Assembly: GCA_947034895.1 (NCBI GenBank) | Contig: OX344763.1 | Location: forward strand, 69,397,093-69,461,092 | Reading direction: 5' to 3' | Source: Rhytidiadelphus loreus | Taxonomy: Eukaryota; Streptophyta; Bryopsida; Hypnales; Hylocomiaceae | Length of the DNA: 64,000 bases | Shown: one piece after another, positions 1-10,240 of the stretch | How the letters are laid out: each line of letters starts with the position of its first letter | Position numbering within the stretch: position 1 is the stretch's first letter | Notes under the pieces: generated by a model | Database searches by the model: none | The model's input: the letters and a program-made list of their open reading frames with translations, nothing else | Told to the model about the DNA's origin: nothing | Position numbers and translations under genes: made by a program

Positions 1-299
1 TTATATTTTGTCGGACAGTCATTAACGTACAGGGCAAGAACGTTGCCTCAATTGTTAGTTTCACGCACAAAATCATTCAAAGTGACCACCGAAACCTGCA
101 TATCCTTTTGCATGCATGAGTTTAGGAATAAATGCAACTTGCACAAACATGTTTCACCATCTTCTTTACGTGAATTCTCGTGACATTATATTTTTCTGAC
201 AGTCATTAACGTACAGGGCAAGAACGTTGCCCCAATTTTTAGTTTCACGCACAAAATCATTCAAAGTGACCACCGAAGCGTGCATATTGTTTTGAATGC

Positions 300-483
300 A
301 TGAGTTTAGGAATAAATGCAACTTGCACAAACATGTTTCACCATCCTCTTTACGTGAATTCTCGTGACATTATATTTTTCTGACAGTCATTAACGTACAG
401 GGCAAGAACGTTGCCTCAATTGTTAGTTTCACGCACAAAATCATTCAAAGTGACCACCCAAACGTGCATATTGTTTTAAATGC
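300..483 (+). repeat. Representative 184-bp monomer (CTGACAG class)
   Basis: This unit is phased to start at ATGAGTTTAGG and is the most common class in the window. It carries GTGAATTCTCGTGAC, so it has an EcoRI site (GAATTC), followed by ATATTTTTCTGACAG. The ATGCAT (NsiI) site at the phasing point occurs in nearly every monomer of the array, while EcoRI is missing from monomers reading GAATTTCCG, GAATTTTCG, GTAAATTC or GTCAATTC. The phase is arbitrary and chosen only for convenience. Confidence 0.95.
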
Positions 484-512
484 ATGAGTTTAGGAATAAA
501 TGCAACTTGCAC

Positions 513-522
513 AAACATGTTT
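513..522. other. Conserved 10-bp palindrome AAACATGTTT (example)
   Basis: AAACATGTTT reads the same on both strands and is present in the great majority of monomers; this is one example. Exceptions include AACATGCTTT (about 13970, 16370, 17845), AAGATGTTTT (about 13229, 15629, 17291, 21716) and AACATATTTC (about 47149, 47333, 47700, 49730, 50282, 50466). It may extrude as a short cruciform or be a dimeric protein site; that is inference from symmetry only. Confidence 0.7.
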
Positions 523-585
523 CACCATCATCTTTACGTGAATTTCCGTGACATTATATTTTGTCGGACAGTCATTAACGTACAG

Positions 586-600
586 GGCAAGAACGTTGCC
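586..600. other. Conserved dyad GGCAA-GAACG-TTGCC (example)
   Basis: Arms GGCAA and TTGCC flank a five-base centre GAACG. In monomers with CCCCAATTTTT the arms extend to GGGCAA and TTGCCC, as at 5191-5207. Most monomers keep this dyad; those reading GGGCAAAAACG or GGGCATGAACATT alter the centre or an arm base. Short dyad symmetries are known to be common in centromeric satellites, but no binding protein can be named from sequence alone. Confidence 0.65.
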
Positions 601-661
601 TCAATTGTTAGTTTCACGCACAAAATCATTCAAAGTGACCACCCAAACCTGCATATCCTTT

Positions 662-669
662 TGCATGCA
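662..669. other. 8-bp palindrome TGCATGCA at the phasing site (example)
   Basis: Monomers ending CATATCCTTTTGC carry TGCATGCA, a perfect 8-bp palindrome that includes an SphI core (GCATGC) and overlaps the NsiI site ATGCAT. Monomers ending CATATTGTTTTGA or CATATTGTTTTAA lack it and keep only ATGCAT. The two endings alternate in zone-specific orders and are among the most useful marks for following higher-order repeats. Confidence 0.8.
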
Positions 670-2142
670 TGAGTTTAGGAATAAATGCAACTTGCACAAA
701 CATGTTTCACCATCTTCTTTACGTGAATTCTCGTGACATTATATTTTTCTGACAGTCATTAACGTACAGGGCAAGAACGTTGCCCCAATTTTTAGTTTCA
801 CGCACAAAATCATTCAAAGTGACCACCGAAACGTGCATATCCTTTTGCATGCATGACTTTAGGAATACATGCAACTTGCACAAACATGTTTTACCATCAT
901 CTTTACGTGAATTTCCGTGACATTATATTTTGTCGGACAGTCATTAACGTACAGGGCAAGAACGTTGCCTCAATTGTTAGTTTCCCGCACAAAATCATTC
1001 AAAGTGACCACCCAAACCTGCATATTGTTTTAAATGCATGAGTTTAGGAATAAATGCAACTTGCACAAACGTGTTTCACCATCATCTTTACGTGAATTTC
1101 CGTGGCATTATATTTTGTCGGACAGTCATTAACGTACAGGGCAAGAACGTTGCCTCAATTGTTAGTTTCACGCACAAAATCATTCAAAGTGACCACCCAA
1201 ACGTGCATATCCTTTTGCATGCATGAGTTTAGGAATACATGCAACTTGCACAAACATGTTTTACCATCTTCCTTACGTGAATTCTCGTGACATTATATTT
1301 TTCTGACAGTCATTAACGTACAGGGCAAAAACGTTGCCCCAATTTTTAGTTTCACGCACAAAATCATTCAAAGTGACCACCGAAACGTGCATATTGTTTT
1401 GAATGCATGAGTTTAGGAATAAATGCAACTTGCACAAACATGTTTCACCATCTTCTTTACGTAAATTCTCGTGACATTATATTTTTCTGACAGTCATTAA
1501 CGTACAGGGCAAGAACGTTGCCTCAATCTTTAGTTTCACGCACAAAATCATTCAAAGTGACCACCCAAACGTGCATATCCTTTTGCATGCATGAGTTTAG
1601 GAATAAATGCAACTTGCACAAACATGTTTTACCATCTTCTTTACGTGAATTCTCGTGACATTATATTTTTCTGACAGTCATTAATGTACAGGGCAAGAAC
1701 GTTGCCTCAATCTTTAGTTTCACGCACAAAATCATTCAAAGTGACCACCCAAACGTGCATATCCTTTTGCATGCATGAGTTTAGGAATACATGGAACTTG
1801 CACAAACATGTTTTACCATCTTCTTTACGTGAATTCTCGTGACATTATATTTTTCTGACAGTCATTAACATACAGGGCAAAAACGTTGCCTCAATTTTTA
1901 GTTTCACGAACAAAATCATTCAAAGTGACCACCCAAACGTGCATATCCTTTTGCATGCATCAGTTTACGAATAAATGCAACTTGCACAAACATGTTTTAC
2001 CATCTTCTTTACGTGAATTCTCATGACATTATATTTTTCTACCAGTCATTAAAGTACAGGGCAAGAACGTTGCCTCAATTTTTAGTTTCACGCACAAAAT
2101 CATTCAAGGTGACCACCCAAACGTGCATATTGTTTTGAATGC

Positions 2143-2326
2143 ATGAGTTTACGAATAAATGCAACTTGCACAAACATGTTTTAGCATCTTCTTTACGTGA
2201 ATTCTCGTGACATTATATTTTTCTACCAGTCATTAAAGTACAGGGCAAGAACGTTGCCTCTATTTTTAGTTTCACCCACAAAATCATTCAAAGTGACCAC
2301 CCAAACGTGCATATCCTTTTGCATGC
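2143..2326 (+). repeat. Representative 184-bp monomer (CTACCAG / TAAAG class)
   Basis: This unit carries CTACCAGTCATTAAAGTACAG where the common class has CTGACAGTCATTAACGTACAG. It is usually linked to CTCATGACATT, TTTTAGCATCTTC and often GGAATGAATGC. The class is confined to the left part of the window (about 2.0-3.4, 7.2-10.2, 11.8 and 14.4 kb) and the right end (about 58.0-58.7, 61.2-61.8 and 62.7-64.0 kb). I saw none between about 14.6 and 58.0 kb. Confidence 0.92.
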
Positions 2327-3420
2327 ATCAGTTTACGAATAAATGCAACTTGCACAAACATGTTTTAGCATCTTCTTTACGTGAATTCTCATGACATTAT
2401 ATTTTTCTACCAGTCATTAAAGTACAGGGCAAGAACGTTGCCTCTATTTTTAGTTTCACCCACAAAATCATTCAAAGTGACCACCCAAACGTGCATATTG
2501 TTTTGAATGCATGAGTTTAGGAATGAATGCAACTTGCACAAACATGTTTTACCATCTTCTTTACGTGAATTCTCATGACATTATATTTTTCTAACAGTCA
2601 TTAAAGTACAGGGCAAGAACGTTGCCTCTATTTTTAGTTTCACGAACAAAATCATTCAAAGTGACCACCCAAACGTGCATATTGTTTTGAATGCATGAGT
2701 TTAGGAATGAATGCAACTTGCACAAACATGTTTTAGCATCTTCTTTACGTGAATTCTCATGACATTATATTTTTCTACCAGTCATTAAAGTACAGGGCAA
2801 GAACGTTGCCTCAATCTTTAGTTTCACGCACAAAATCATTCAAAGTGACCACCCAAACCTGCATATCCTTTTGCATGCATGACTTTAGGAATACATGGAA
2901 CTTGCACAAACATGTTTTACCATCATCTTTACGTGAATTCTCGTGACATTATATTTTTCTGACAGTCATTAACGTACAGGGCAAGAACGTTGCCTCAATT
3001 TTTAGTTTCACGAACAAAATCATTCAAAGTGACCACCCAAACGTGCATATTGTTTTGAATGCATGAGTTTAGGAATGAATGCAACTTGCACAAACATGTT
3101 TTAGCATCTTCTTTACGTGAATTCTCATGACATTATATTTTTCTACCAGTCATTAAAGTACAGGGCAAGAACGTTGCCTCTACTTTTAGTTTCACCCACA
3201 AAATCATTCAAAGTGACCACCCAAACGTGCATATTGTTTTGAATGCATGAGTTTAGGAATGAATGCAACTTGCACAAACATGTTTTAGCATCTTCTTTAC
3301 GTGAATTCTCATGACATTATATTTTTCTACCAGTCATTAAAGTACAGGGCAAGAACGTTGCCTCAATTTTTAGTTTCACGCACAAAATCATTCAAAGTGA
3401 CCACCCAAACCTGCATATTG

Positions 3421-4975
3421 TTTTGAATGCATGAGTTTAGGAATAAATGCAACTTGCACAAACATGTTTCACCATCTTCTTTACGTGAATTCTCGTGACA
3501 TTATATTTTTCTGACAGTCATTAATGTACAGGGCAAGAACGTTGCCTCAATCTTTAGTTTCACGCACAAAATCATTCAAAGTGACCACCCAAACCTGCAT
3601 ATCCTTTTGCATGCATGACTTTAGGAATACATGGAACTTGCACAAACATGTTTTACCATCATCTTTACGTGAATTTCCGTGACATTATATTTTGTCGGAC
3701 AGTCATTAACGTTCAGGGCAAGAACGTTGCCTCAATTGTTAGTTTCACGCACAAAATCATTCAAAGTGACCACCCAAACCTGCATATCCTTTTGCATGCA
3801 TGACTTTAGGAATAAATGCAACTTGCACAAACATGTTTCACCATCTTCTTTACGTGAATTTCCGTGACATTATATTTTGTTGGACAGTCATTAACGTACA
3901 GGGCAAGAACGATGCCCCAATTTTTAGTTTCACGAACAAAATCATTCAAAGTGACCACCCAAACGTGCATATTGTTTTGAATGCATGAGTTTAGGAATGA
4001 ATGCAACTTGCACAAACATGTTTTACCATCTTCTTTACGTGAATTCTCGTGACATTATATTTTTCTGACAGTCATTAACGTACAGGGCAAAAACGTTGCC
4101 TCAATTTTTAGTTTCACCCACAAAATCATTCATAGTGACCACCGAAACGTGCATATTGTTTTGAATGCATGAGTTTAGGAATAAATGCAACTTGCACAAA
4201 CATGTTTTACCATCTTCTTTACGTGAATTCTCGTGACATTATATTTTTCTGACAGTCATTAAAGTACAGGGCAAGAACGTTGCCCCAATTTTTAGTTTCA
4301 CGAACAAAATCATTCAAAGTGACCACCCAAACGTGCATATTGTTTTGAATGCATGAGTTTAGGAATAAATGCAACTTGCACAAACATGTTTCACCATCTT
4401 CTTTACGTGAATTCTCGTGACATTATATTTTTCTGACAGTCATTAATGTACAGGGCAAGAACGTTGCCTCAATCTTTAGTTTCACGCACAAAATCATTCA
4501 AAGTGACCACCCAAACGTGCATATCCTTTTGCATGCATGAGTTTAGGAATAAATGCAACTTGCACAAACATGTTTCACCATCTTCTTTACGTGAATTCTC
4601 GTGACATTATATTTTTCTGACAGTCATTAACGTACAGGGCAAGAACGTTGCCTCAATTTTTAGTTTCACCCACAAAATCATTCAAAGTGACCACCCAAAC
4701 CTGCATATCCTTTTGCATGCATGACTTTAGGAATACATGCAACTTGCACAAACATGTTTTACCATCATCTTTACGTGAATTTCCGTGACATTATATTTTG
4801 TCGGACAGTCATTAACGTACAGGGCAAGAACGTTGCCTCAATTGTTAGTTTCACGCACAAAATCATTCAAAGTGACCACCCAAACGTGCATATTGTTTTA
4901 AATGCATGAGTTTAGGAATAAATGCAACTTGCACAAACATGTTTCACCATCATCTTTACGTGAATTTCCGTGGCA
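3421..4975 (+). repeat. Zone 1 segment between the two long block copies
   Basis: This is ordinary satellite of mixed monomer types (CTGACAG, GTCGG and one GTTGG monomer at 3800 with the GAACGATGCCCC variant). The pair of monomers at 4721 and 4906 closely resembles the pair at 853 and 1038. No other sequence is present. Confidence 0.8.
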
Positions 4976-6081
4976 TTATATTTTGTCGGACAGTCATTAA
5001 CGTACAGGGCAAGAACGTTGCCTCAATTGTTAGTTTCACGCACAAAATCATTCAAAGTGACCACCGAAACCAGCATATCCTTTTGCATGCATGAGTTTAG
5101 GAATAAATGCAACTTGCACAAACATGTTTCACCATCTTCTTTACGTGAATTCTCGTGACATTATATTTTTCTGACAGTTATTAACGTACAGGGCAAGAAC
5201 GTTGCCCCAATTTTTAGTTTCACGCACAAAATCATTCAAAGTGACCACCCAAACGTGCATATTGTTTTGAATGCATGAGTTTAGGAATAAATGCAACTTG
5301 CACAAACATGTTTCACCATCTTCTTTACGTGAATTCTCGTGACATTATATTTTTCTGACAGTCATTAACGTACAGGGCAAGAACGTTGCCTCAATTGTTA
5401 GTTTCACGCACAAAATCATTCAAAGTGACCACCGAAACGTGCATATTGTTTTGAATGCATGAGTTTAGGAATAAATGCAACTTGCACAAACATGTTTCAC
5501 CATCTTCTTTACGTGAATTCTCGTGACATTATATTTTTCTGACAGTCATTAACGTACAGGGCAAGAACGTTGCCTCAATTGTTAGTTTCACGCACAAAAT
5601 CATTCAAAGTGACCACCCAAACGTGCATATTGTTTTAAATGCATGAGTTTAGGAATAAATGCAACTTGCACAAACATGTTTCACCATCATCTTTACGTGA
5701 ATTTCCGTGACATTATATTTTGTCGGACAGTCATTAACGTACAGGGCAAGAACGTTGCCTCAATTGTTAGTTTCACGCACAAAATCATTCAAAGTGACCA
5801 CCCAAACCTGCATATCCTTTTGCATGCATGAGTTTAGGAATAAATGCAACTTGCACAAACATGTTTCACCATCTTCTTTACGTGAATTCTCGTGACATTA
5901 TATTTTTCTGACAGTCATTAACGTACAGGGCAAGAACGTTGCCCCAATTTTTAGTTTCACGCACAAAATCATTCAAAGTGACCACCGAAACGTGCATATC
6001 CTTTTGCATGCATGACTTTAGGAATACATGCAACTTGCACAAACATGTTTTACCATCATCTTTACGTGAATTTCCGTGACA

Positions 6082-7739
6082 TTATATTTTGTCGGACAGT
6101 CATTAACGTACAGGGCAAGAACGTTGCCTCAATTGTTAGTTTCACGCACAAAATCATTCAAAGTGACCACCCAAACCTGCATATTGTTTTAAATGCATGA
6201 GTTTAGGAATAAATGCAACTTGCACAAACATGTTTCACCATCATCTTTACGTGAATTTCCGTGGCATTATATTTTGTCGGACAGTCATTAACGTACAGGG
6301 CAAGAACGTTGCCTCAATTGTTAGTTTCACGCACAAAATCATTCAAAGTGACCACCCAAACGTGCATATCCTTTTGCATGCATGAGTTTAGGAATACATG
6401 CAACTTGCACAAACATGTTTTACCATCTTCCTTACGTGAATTCTCGTGACATTATATTTTTCTGACAGTCATTAACGTACAGGGCAAAAACGTTGCCCCA
6501 ATTTTTAGTTTCACGCACAAAATCATTCAAAGTGACCACCGAAACGTGCATATTGTTTTGAATGCATGAGTTTAGGAATAAATGCAACTTGCACAAACAT
6601 GTTTCACCATCTTCTTTACGTAAATTCTCGTGACATTATATTTTTCTGACAGTCATTAACGTACAGGGCAAGAACGTTGCCTCAATCTTTAGTTTCACGC
6701 ACAAAATCATTCAAAGTGACCACCCAAACGTGCATATCCTTTTGCATGCATGAGTTTAGGAATAAATGCAACTTGCACAAACATGTTTTACCATCTTCTT
6801 TACGTGAATTCTCGTGACATTATATTTTTCTGACAGTCATTAATGTACAGGGCAAGAACGTTGCCTCAATCTTTAGTTTCACGCACAAAATCATTCAAAG
6901 TGACCACCCAAACGTGCATATCCTTTTGCATGCATGAGTTTAGGAATACATGGAACTTGCACAAACATGTTTTACCATCTTCTTTACGTGAATTCTCGTG
7001 ACATTATATTTTTCTGACAGTCATTAACATACAGGGCAAAAACGTTGCCTCAATTTTTAGTTTCACGAACAAAATCATTCAAAGTGACCACCCAAACGTG
7101 CATATCCTTTTGCATGCATGAGTTTACGAATAAATGCAACTTGCACAAACATGTTTTACCATCTTCTTTACGTGAATTCTCATGACATTATATTTTTCTA
7201 CCAGTCATTAAAGTACAGGGCAAGAACGTTGCCTCAATTTTTAGTTTCACGCACAAAATCATTCAAAGTGACCACCCAAACGTGCATATTGTTTTGAATG
7301 CATGAGTTTACGAATAAATGCAACTTGCACAAACATGTTTTAGCATCTTCTTTACGTGAATTCTCATGACATTATATTTTTCTACCAGTCATTAAAGTAC
7401 AGGGCAAGAACGTTGCCTCTATTTTTAGTTTCACCCACAAAATCATTCAAAGTGACCACCCAAACGTGCATATCCTTTTGCATGCATCAGTTTACGAATA
7501 AATGCAACTTGCACAAACATGTTTTAGCATCTTCTTTACGTGAATTCTCATGACATTATATTTTTCTACCAGTCATTAAAGTACAGGGCAAGAACGTTGC
7601 CTCTATTTTTAGTTTCACCCACAAAATCATTCAAAGTGACCACCCAAACGTGCATATTGTTTTGAATGCATGAGTTTAGGAATGAATGCAACTTGCACAA
7701 ACATGTTTTACCATCTTCTTTACGTGAATTCTCATGACA
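6082..7739 (+). repeat. 9-monomer (1658 bp) unit, copy 1 of a tandem pair
   Basis: Landmarks 6197, 6261 and 7356 recur at 7855, 7919 and 9014, each exactly 1658 bp later. The unit begins inside a GTCGG monomer. The equivalent stretch of the first long block (about 920-2580) is single-copy, so the duplication arose after the long block duplicated. Confidence 0.87.
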
Positions 7740-7854
7740 TTATATTTTGTCGGACAGTCATTAACGTACAGGGCAAGAACGTTGCCTCAATTGTTAGTTT
7801 CACGCACAAAATCATTCAAAGTGACCACCCAAACCTGCATATTGTTTTAAATGC
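7670..7854 (+). repeat. Hybrid monomer at the 1658-bp duplication junction
   Basis: The left half has the marks of the CTACCAG class (GGAATGAATGC, CATCTTC, GAATTCTCATGAC) and the right half is GTCGG class (TTTTGTCGGACAG, AATTGTTAG). No other GTCGG monomer I saw is preceded by CTCATGAC. The switch lies within about 7735-7750, which is where an unequal exchange would have joined two out-of-register copies. Confidence 0.85.
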
Positions 7855-9397
7855 ATGAGTTTAGGAATAAATGCAACTTGCACAAACATGTTTCACCATC
7901 ATCTTTACGTGAATTTCCGTGGCATTATATTTTGTCGGACAGTCATTAACGTACAGGGCAAGAACGTTGCCTCAATTGTTAGTTTCACGCACAAAATCAT
8001 TCAAAGTGACCACCCAAACGTGCATATCCTTTTGCATGCATGAGTTTAGGAATACATGCAACTTGCACAAACATGTTTTACCATCTTCCTTACGTGAATT
8101 CTCGTGACATTATATTTTTCTGACAGTCATTAACGTACAGGGCAAAAACGTTGCCCCAATTTTTAGTTTCACGCACAAAATCATTCAAAGTGACCACCGA
8201 AACGTGCATATTGTTTTGAATGCATGAGTTTAGGAATAAATGCAACTTGCACAAACATGTTTCACCATCTTCTTTACGTAAATTCTCGTGACATTATATT
8301 TTTCTGACAGTCATTAACGTACAGGGCAAGAACGTTGCCTCAATCTTTAGTTTCACGCACAAAATCATTCAAAGTGACCACCCAAACGTGCATATCCTTT
8401 TGCATGCATGAGTTTAGGAATAAATGCAACTTGCACAAACATGTTTTACCATCTTCTTTACGTGAATTCTCGTGACATTATATTTTTCTGACAGTCATTA
8501 ATGTACAGGGCAAGAACGTTGCCTCAATCTTTAGTTTCACGCACAAAATCATTCAAAGTGACCACCCAAACGTGCATATCCTTTTGCATGCATGAGTTTA
8601 GGAATACATGGAACTTGCACAAACATGTTTTACCATCTTCTTTACGTGAATTCTCGTGACATTATATTTTTCTGACAGTCATTAACATACAGGGCAAAAA
8701 CGTTGCCTCAATTTTTAGTTTCACGAACAAAATCATTCAAAGTGACCACCCAAACGTGCATATCCTTTTGCATGCATGAGTTTACGAATAAATGCAACTT
8801 GCACAAACATGTTTTACCATCTTCTTTACGTGAATTCTCGTGACATTATATTTTTCTGACAGTCATTAATGTACAGGGCAAGAACGTTGCCTCAATTTTT
8901 AGTTTCACGCACAAAATCATTCAAAGTGACCACCGAAACGTGCATATTGTTTTGAATGCATGAGTTTACGAATAAATGCAACTTGCACAAACATGTTTTA
9001 GCATCTTCTTTACGTGAATTCTCGTGACATTATATTTTTCTACCAGTCATTAAAGTACAGGGCAAGAACGTTGCCTCTATTTTTAGTTTCACCCACAAAA
9101 TCATTCAAAGTGACCACCCAAACGTGCATATCCTTTTGCATGCATCAGTTTACGAATAAATGCAACTTGCACAAACATGTTTTAGCATCTTCTTTACGTG
9201 AATTCTCATGACATTATATTTTTCTACCAGTCATTAAAGTACAGGGCAAGAACGTTGCCTCTATTTTTAGTTTCACCCACAAAATCATTCAAAGTGACCA
9301 CCCAAACGTGCATATTGTTTTGAATGCATGAGTTTAGGAATGAATGCAACTTGCACAAACATGTTTTACCATCTTCTTTACGTGAATTCTCATGACA
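7740..9397 (+). repeat. 9-monomer (1658 bp) unit, copy 2 of a tandem pair
   Basis: This copy matches 6082-7739 monomer by monomer except in one place. The monomer around 8840-8960 reads CTCGTGAC, CTGACAG, TAATG and ACCGAAACG where copy 1 (about 7185-7300) reads CTCATGAC, CTACCAG, TAAAG and ACCCAAACG. The next monomer has CTCGTGAC at 9020 where copy 1 has CTCATGAC. One whole monomer looks replaced within an otherwise conserved unit. Confidence 0.85.
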
Positions 9398-10240
9398 TTA
9401 TATTTTTCTACCAGTCATTAAAGTACAGGGCAAGAACGTTGCCTCTATTTTTAGTTTCACCCACAAAATCATTCAAAGTGACCACCCAAACGTGCATATT
9501 GTTTTGAATGCATGAGTTTAGGAATGAATGCAACTTGCACAAACATGTTTTACCATCTTCTTTACGTGAATTCTCATGACATTATATTTTTCTACCAGTC
9601 ATTAAAGTACAGGGCAAGAACGTTGCCTCAATCTTTAGTTTCACGCACAAAATCATTCAAAGTGACCACCCAAACGTGCATATCCTTTTGCATGCATGAC
9701 TTTAGGAATACATGGAACTTGCACAAACATGTTTTACCATCATCTTTACGTGAATTCTCGTGACATTATATTTTTCTGACAGTCATTAACGTACAGGGCA
9801 AGAACGTTGCCTCAATTTTTAGTTTCACGAACAAAATCATTCAAAGTGACCACCCAAACGTGCATATTGTTTTGAATGCATGAGTTTAGGAATGAATGCA
9901 ACTTGCACAAACATGTTTTAGCATCTTCTTTACGTGAATTCTCATGACATTATATTTTTCTACCAGTCATTAAAGTACAGGGCAAGAACGTTGCCTCTAC
10001 TTTTAGTTTCACCCACAAAATCATTCAAAGTGACCACCCAAACGTGCATATTGTTTTGAATGCATGAGTTTAGGAATGAATGCAACTTGCACAAACATGT
10101 TTTAGCATCTTCTTTACGTGAATTCTCATGACATTATATTTTTCTACCAGTCATTAAAGTACAGGGCAAGAACGTTGCCTCAATTTTTAGTTTCACGCAC
10201 AAAATCATTCAAAGTGACCACCCAAACCTGCATATCCTTT

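Larger units (their letters stand above)
484..668 (+). repeat. Representative 185-bp monomer (GTCGGACAG class)
   Basis: This unit differs from the 184-bp class by reading TATTTTGTCGGACAG where the other reads TATTTTTCTGACAG, which adds one base. It is usually preceded by GAATTTCCGTGAC instead of GAATTCTCGTGAC, and by CATCATCTTTACG instead of CATCTTCTTTACG, so three linked differences define the class. A sister form has GTTGG in place of GTCGG and often GAATTTTCG. The class is sparse in 28-53 kb except in fixed places of the higher-order units, and is densest at 23.0-24.8, 26.7-27.4 and 53.4-56.0 kb. Confidence 0.93.
1..3420 (+). repeat. Zone 1, first copy of a long higher-order block
   Basis: Variant monomers in this stretch recur in the same order starting near 4976. 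From about 300 onward the offset is 5159 bp (28 monomers): 484, 853, 1038 and 2197 match 5643, 6012, 6197 and 7356. From about 2500 on, the match moves to an offset of 6817 bp (2749 against 9566) because the second copy holds an internal 1658-bp duplication. The first monomer matches at offset 4975, so this copy has lost one monomer near 200-300 relative to the second, and the monomer ending there looks like a hybrid of two second-copy monomers (CCCCAATTTTT start, ACCGAA end). Confidence 0.85.
4976..10240 (+). repeat. Zone 1, second copy of the long higher-order block
   Basis: This copy repeats 1-3420 with an extra monomer near 5275-5459 and an internal nine-monomer tandem duplication (6082-7739 repeated as 7740-9397). 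After the duplication the match to the first copy resumes at offset 6817 bp, the sum of 5159 and 1658. Small differences include GTCAC to GTCCC-type changes (GTTTCCCGCAC at about 983 against GTTTCACGCAC in this copy) and CATCAG at 1957 against CATGAG at 7116. Confidence 0.85.

Noticed and set aside
484..668. Resemblance to named plant centromeric satellites, such as a CCACCCAAAC ... ATGAGTTT segment recalling grass centromere repeats
   Set aside because: The likeness is short, from memory and not aligned. It cannot support a family or species assignment; a search of satellite databases with one monomer would decide it.
484..668. Internal sub-repeat of the monomer based on four TGCA words near the phasing site
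   Set aside because: The spacings of the TGCA words are irregular and the flanks do not match, so there is no evidence that the monomer arose from a shorter tandem unit.
484..1226. Chains of 62-codon reading frames on the plus strand, each starting with ATG in GCATGAG and ending on the TGA of the next GCATGAG
   Set aside because: The four-base ATGA overlap looks like translational coupling but follows from the period: 185 is 63 codons minus 4 bases. The frames exist only in 185-bp monomers, other frames of the same DNA are open to similar lengths, there is no family resemblance, and changes are not biased to silent positions.
3806..4015. Recurrent 69-codon frames on the minus strand (also at 12834, 13388, 15234, 43801, 53757, 57632 and others)
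   Set aside because: They appear wherever a particular variant monomer lacks a stop on that strand, span the monomer joint, and are lost by single changes in neighbours. Nothing supports them as genes.
9512..9763. Longest plus-strand frame, 83 codons (also at 14307)
   Set aside because: It arises from joining two monomers of different class in a permissive phase and consists of the same repeat translated in a shifted frame. It is not a gene.
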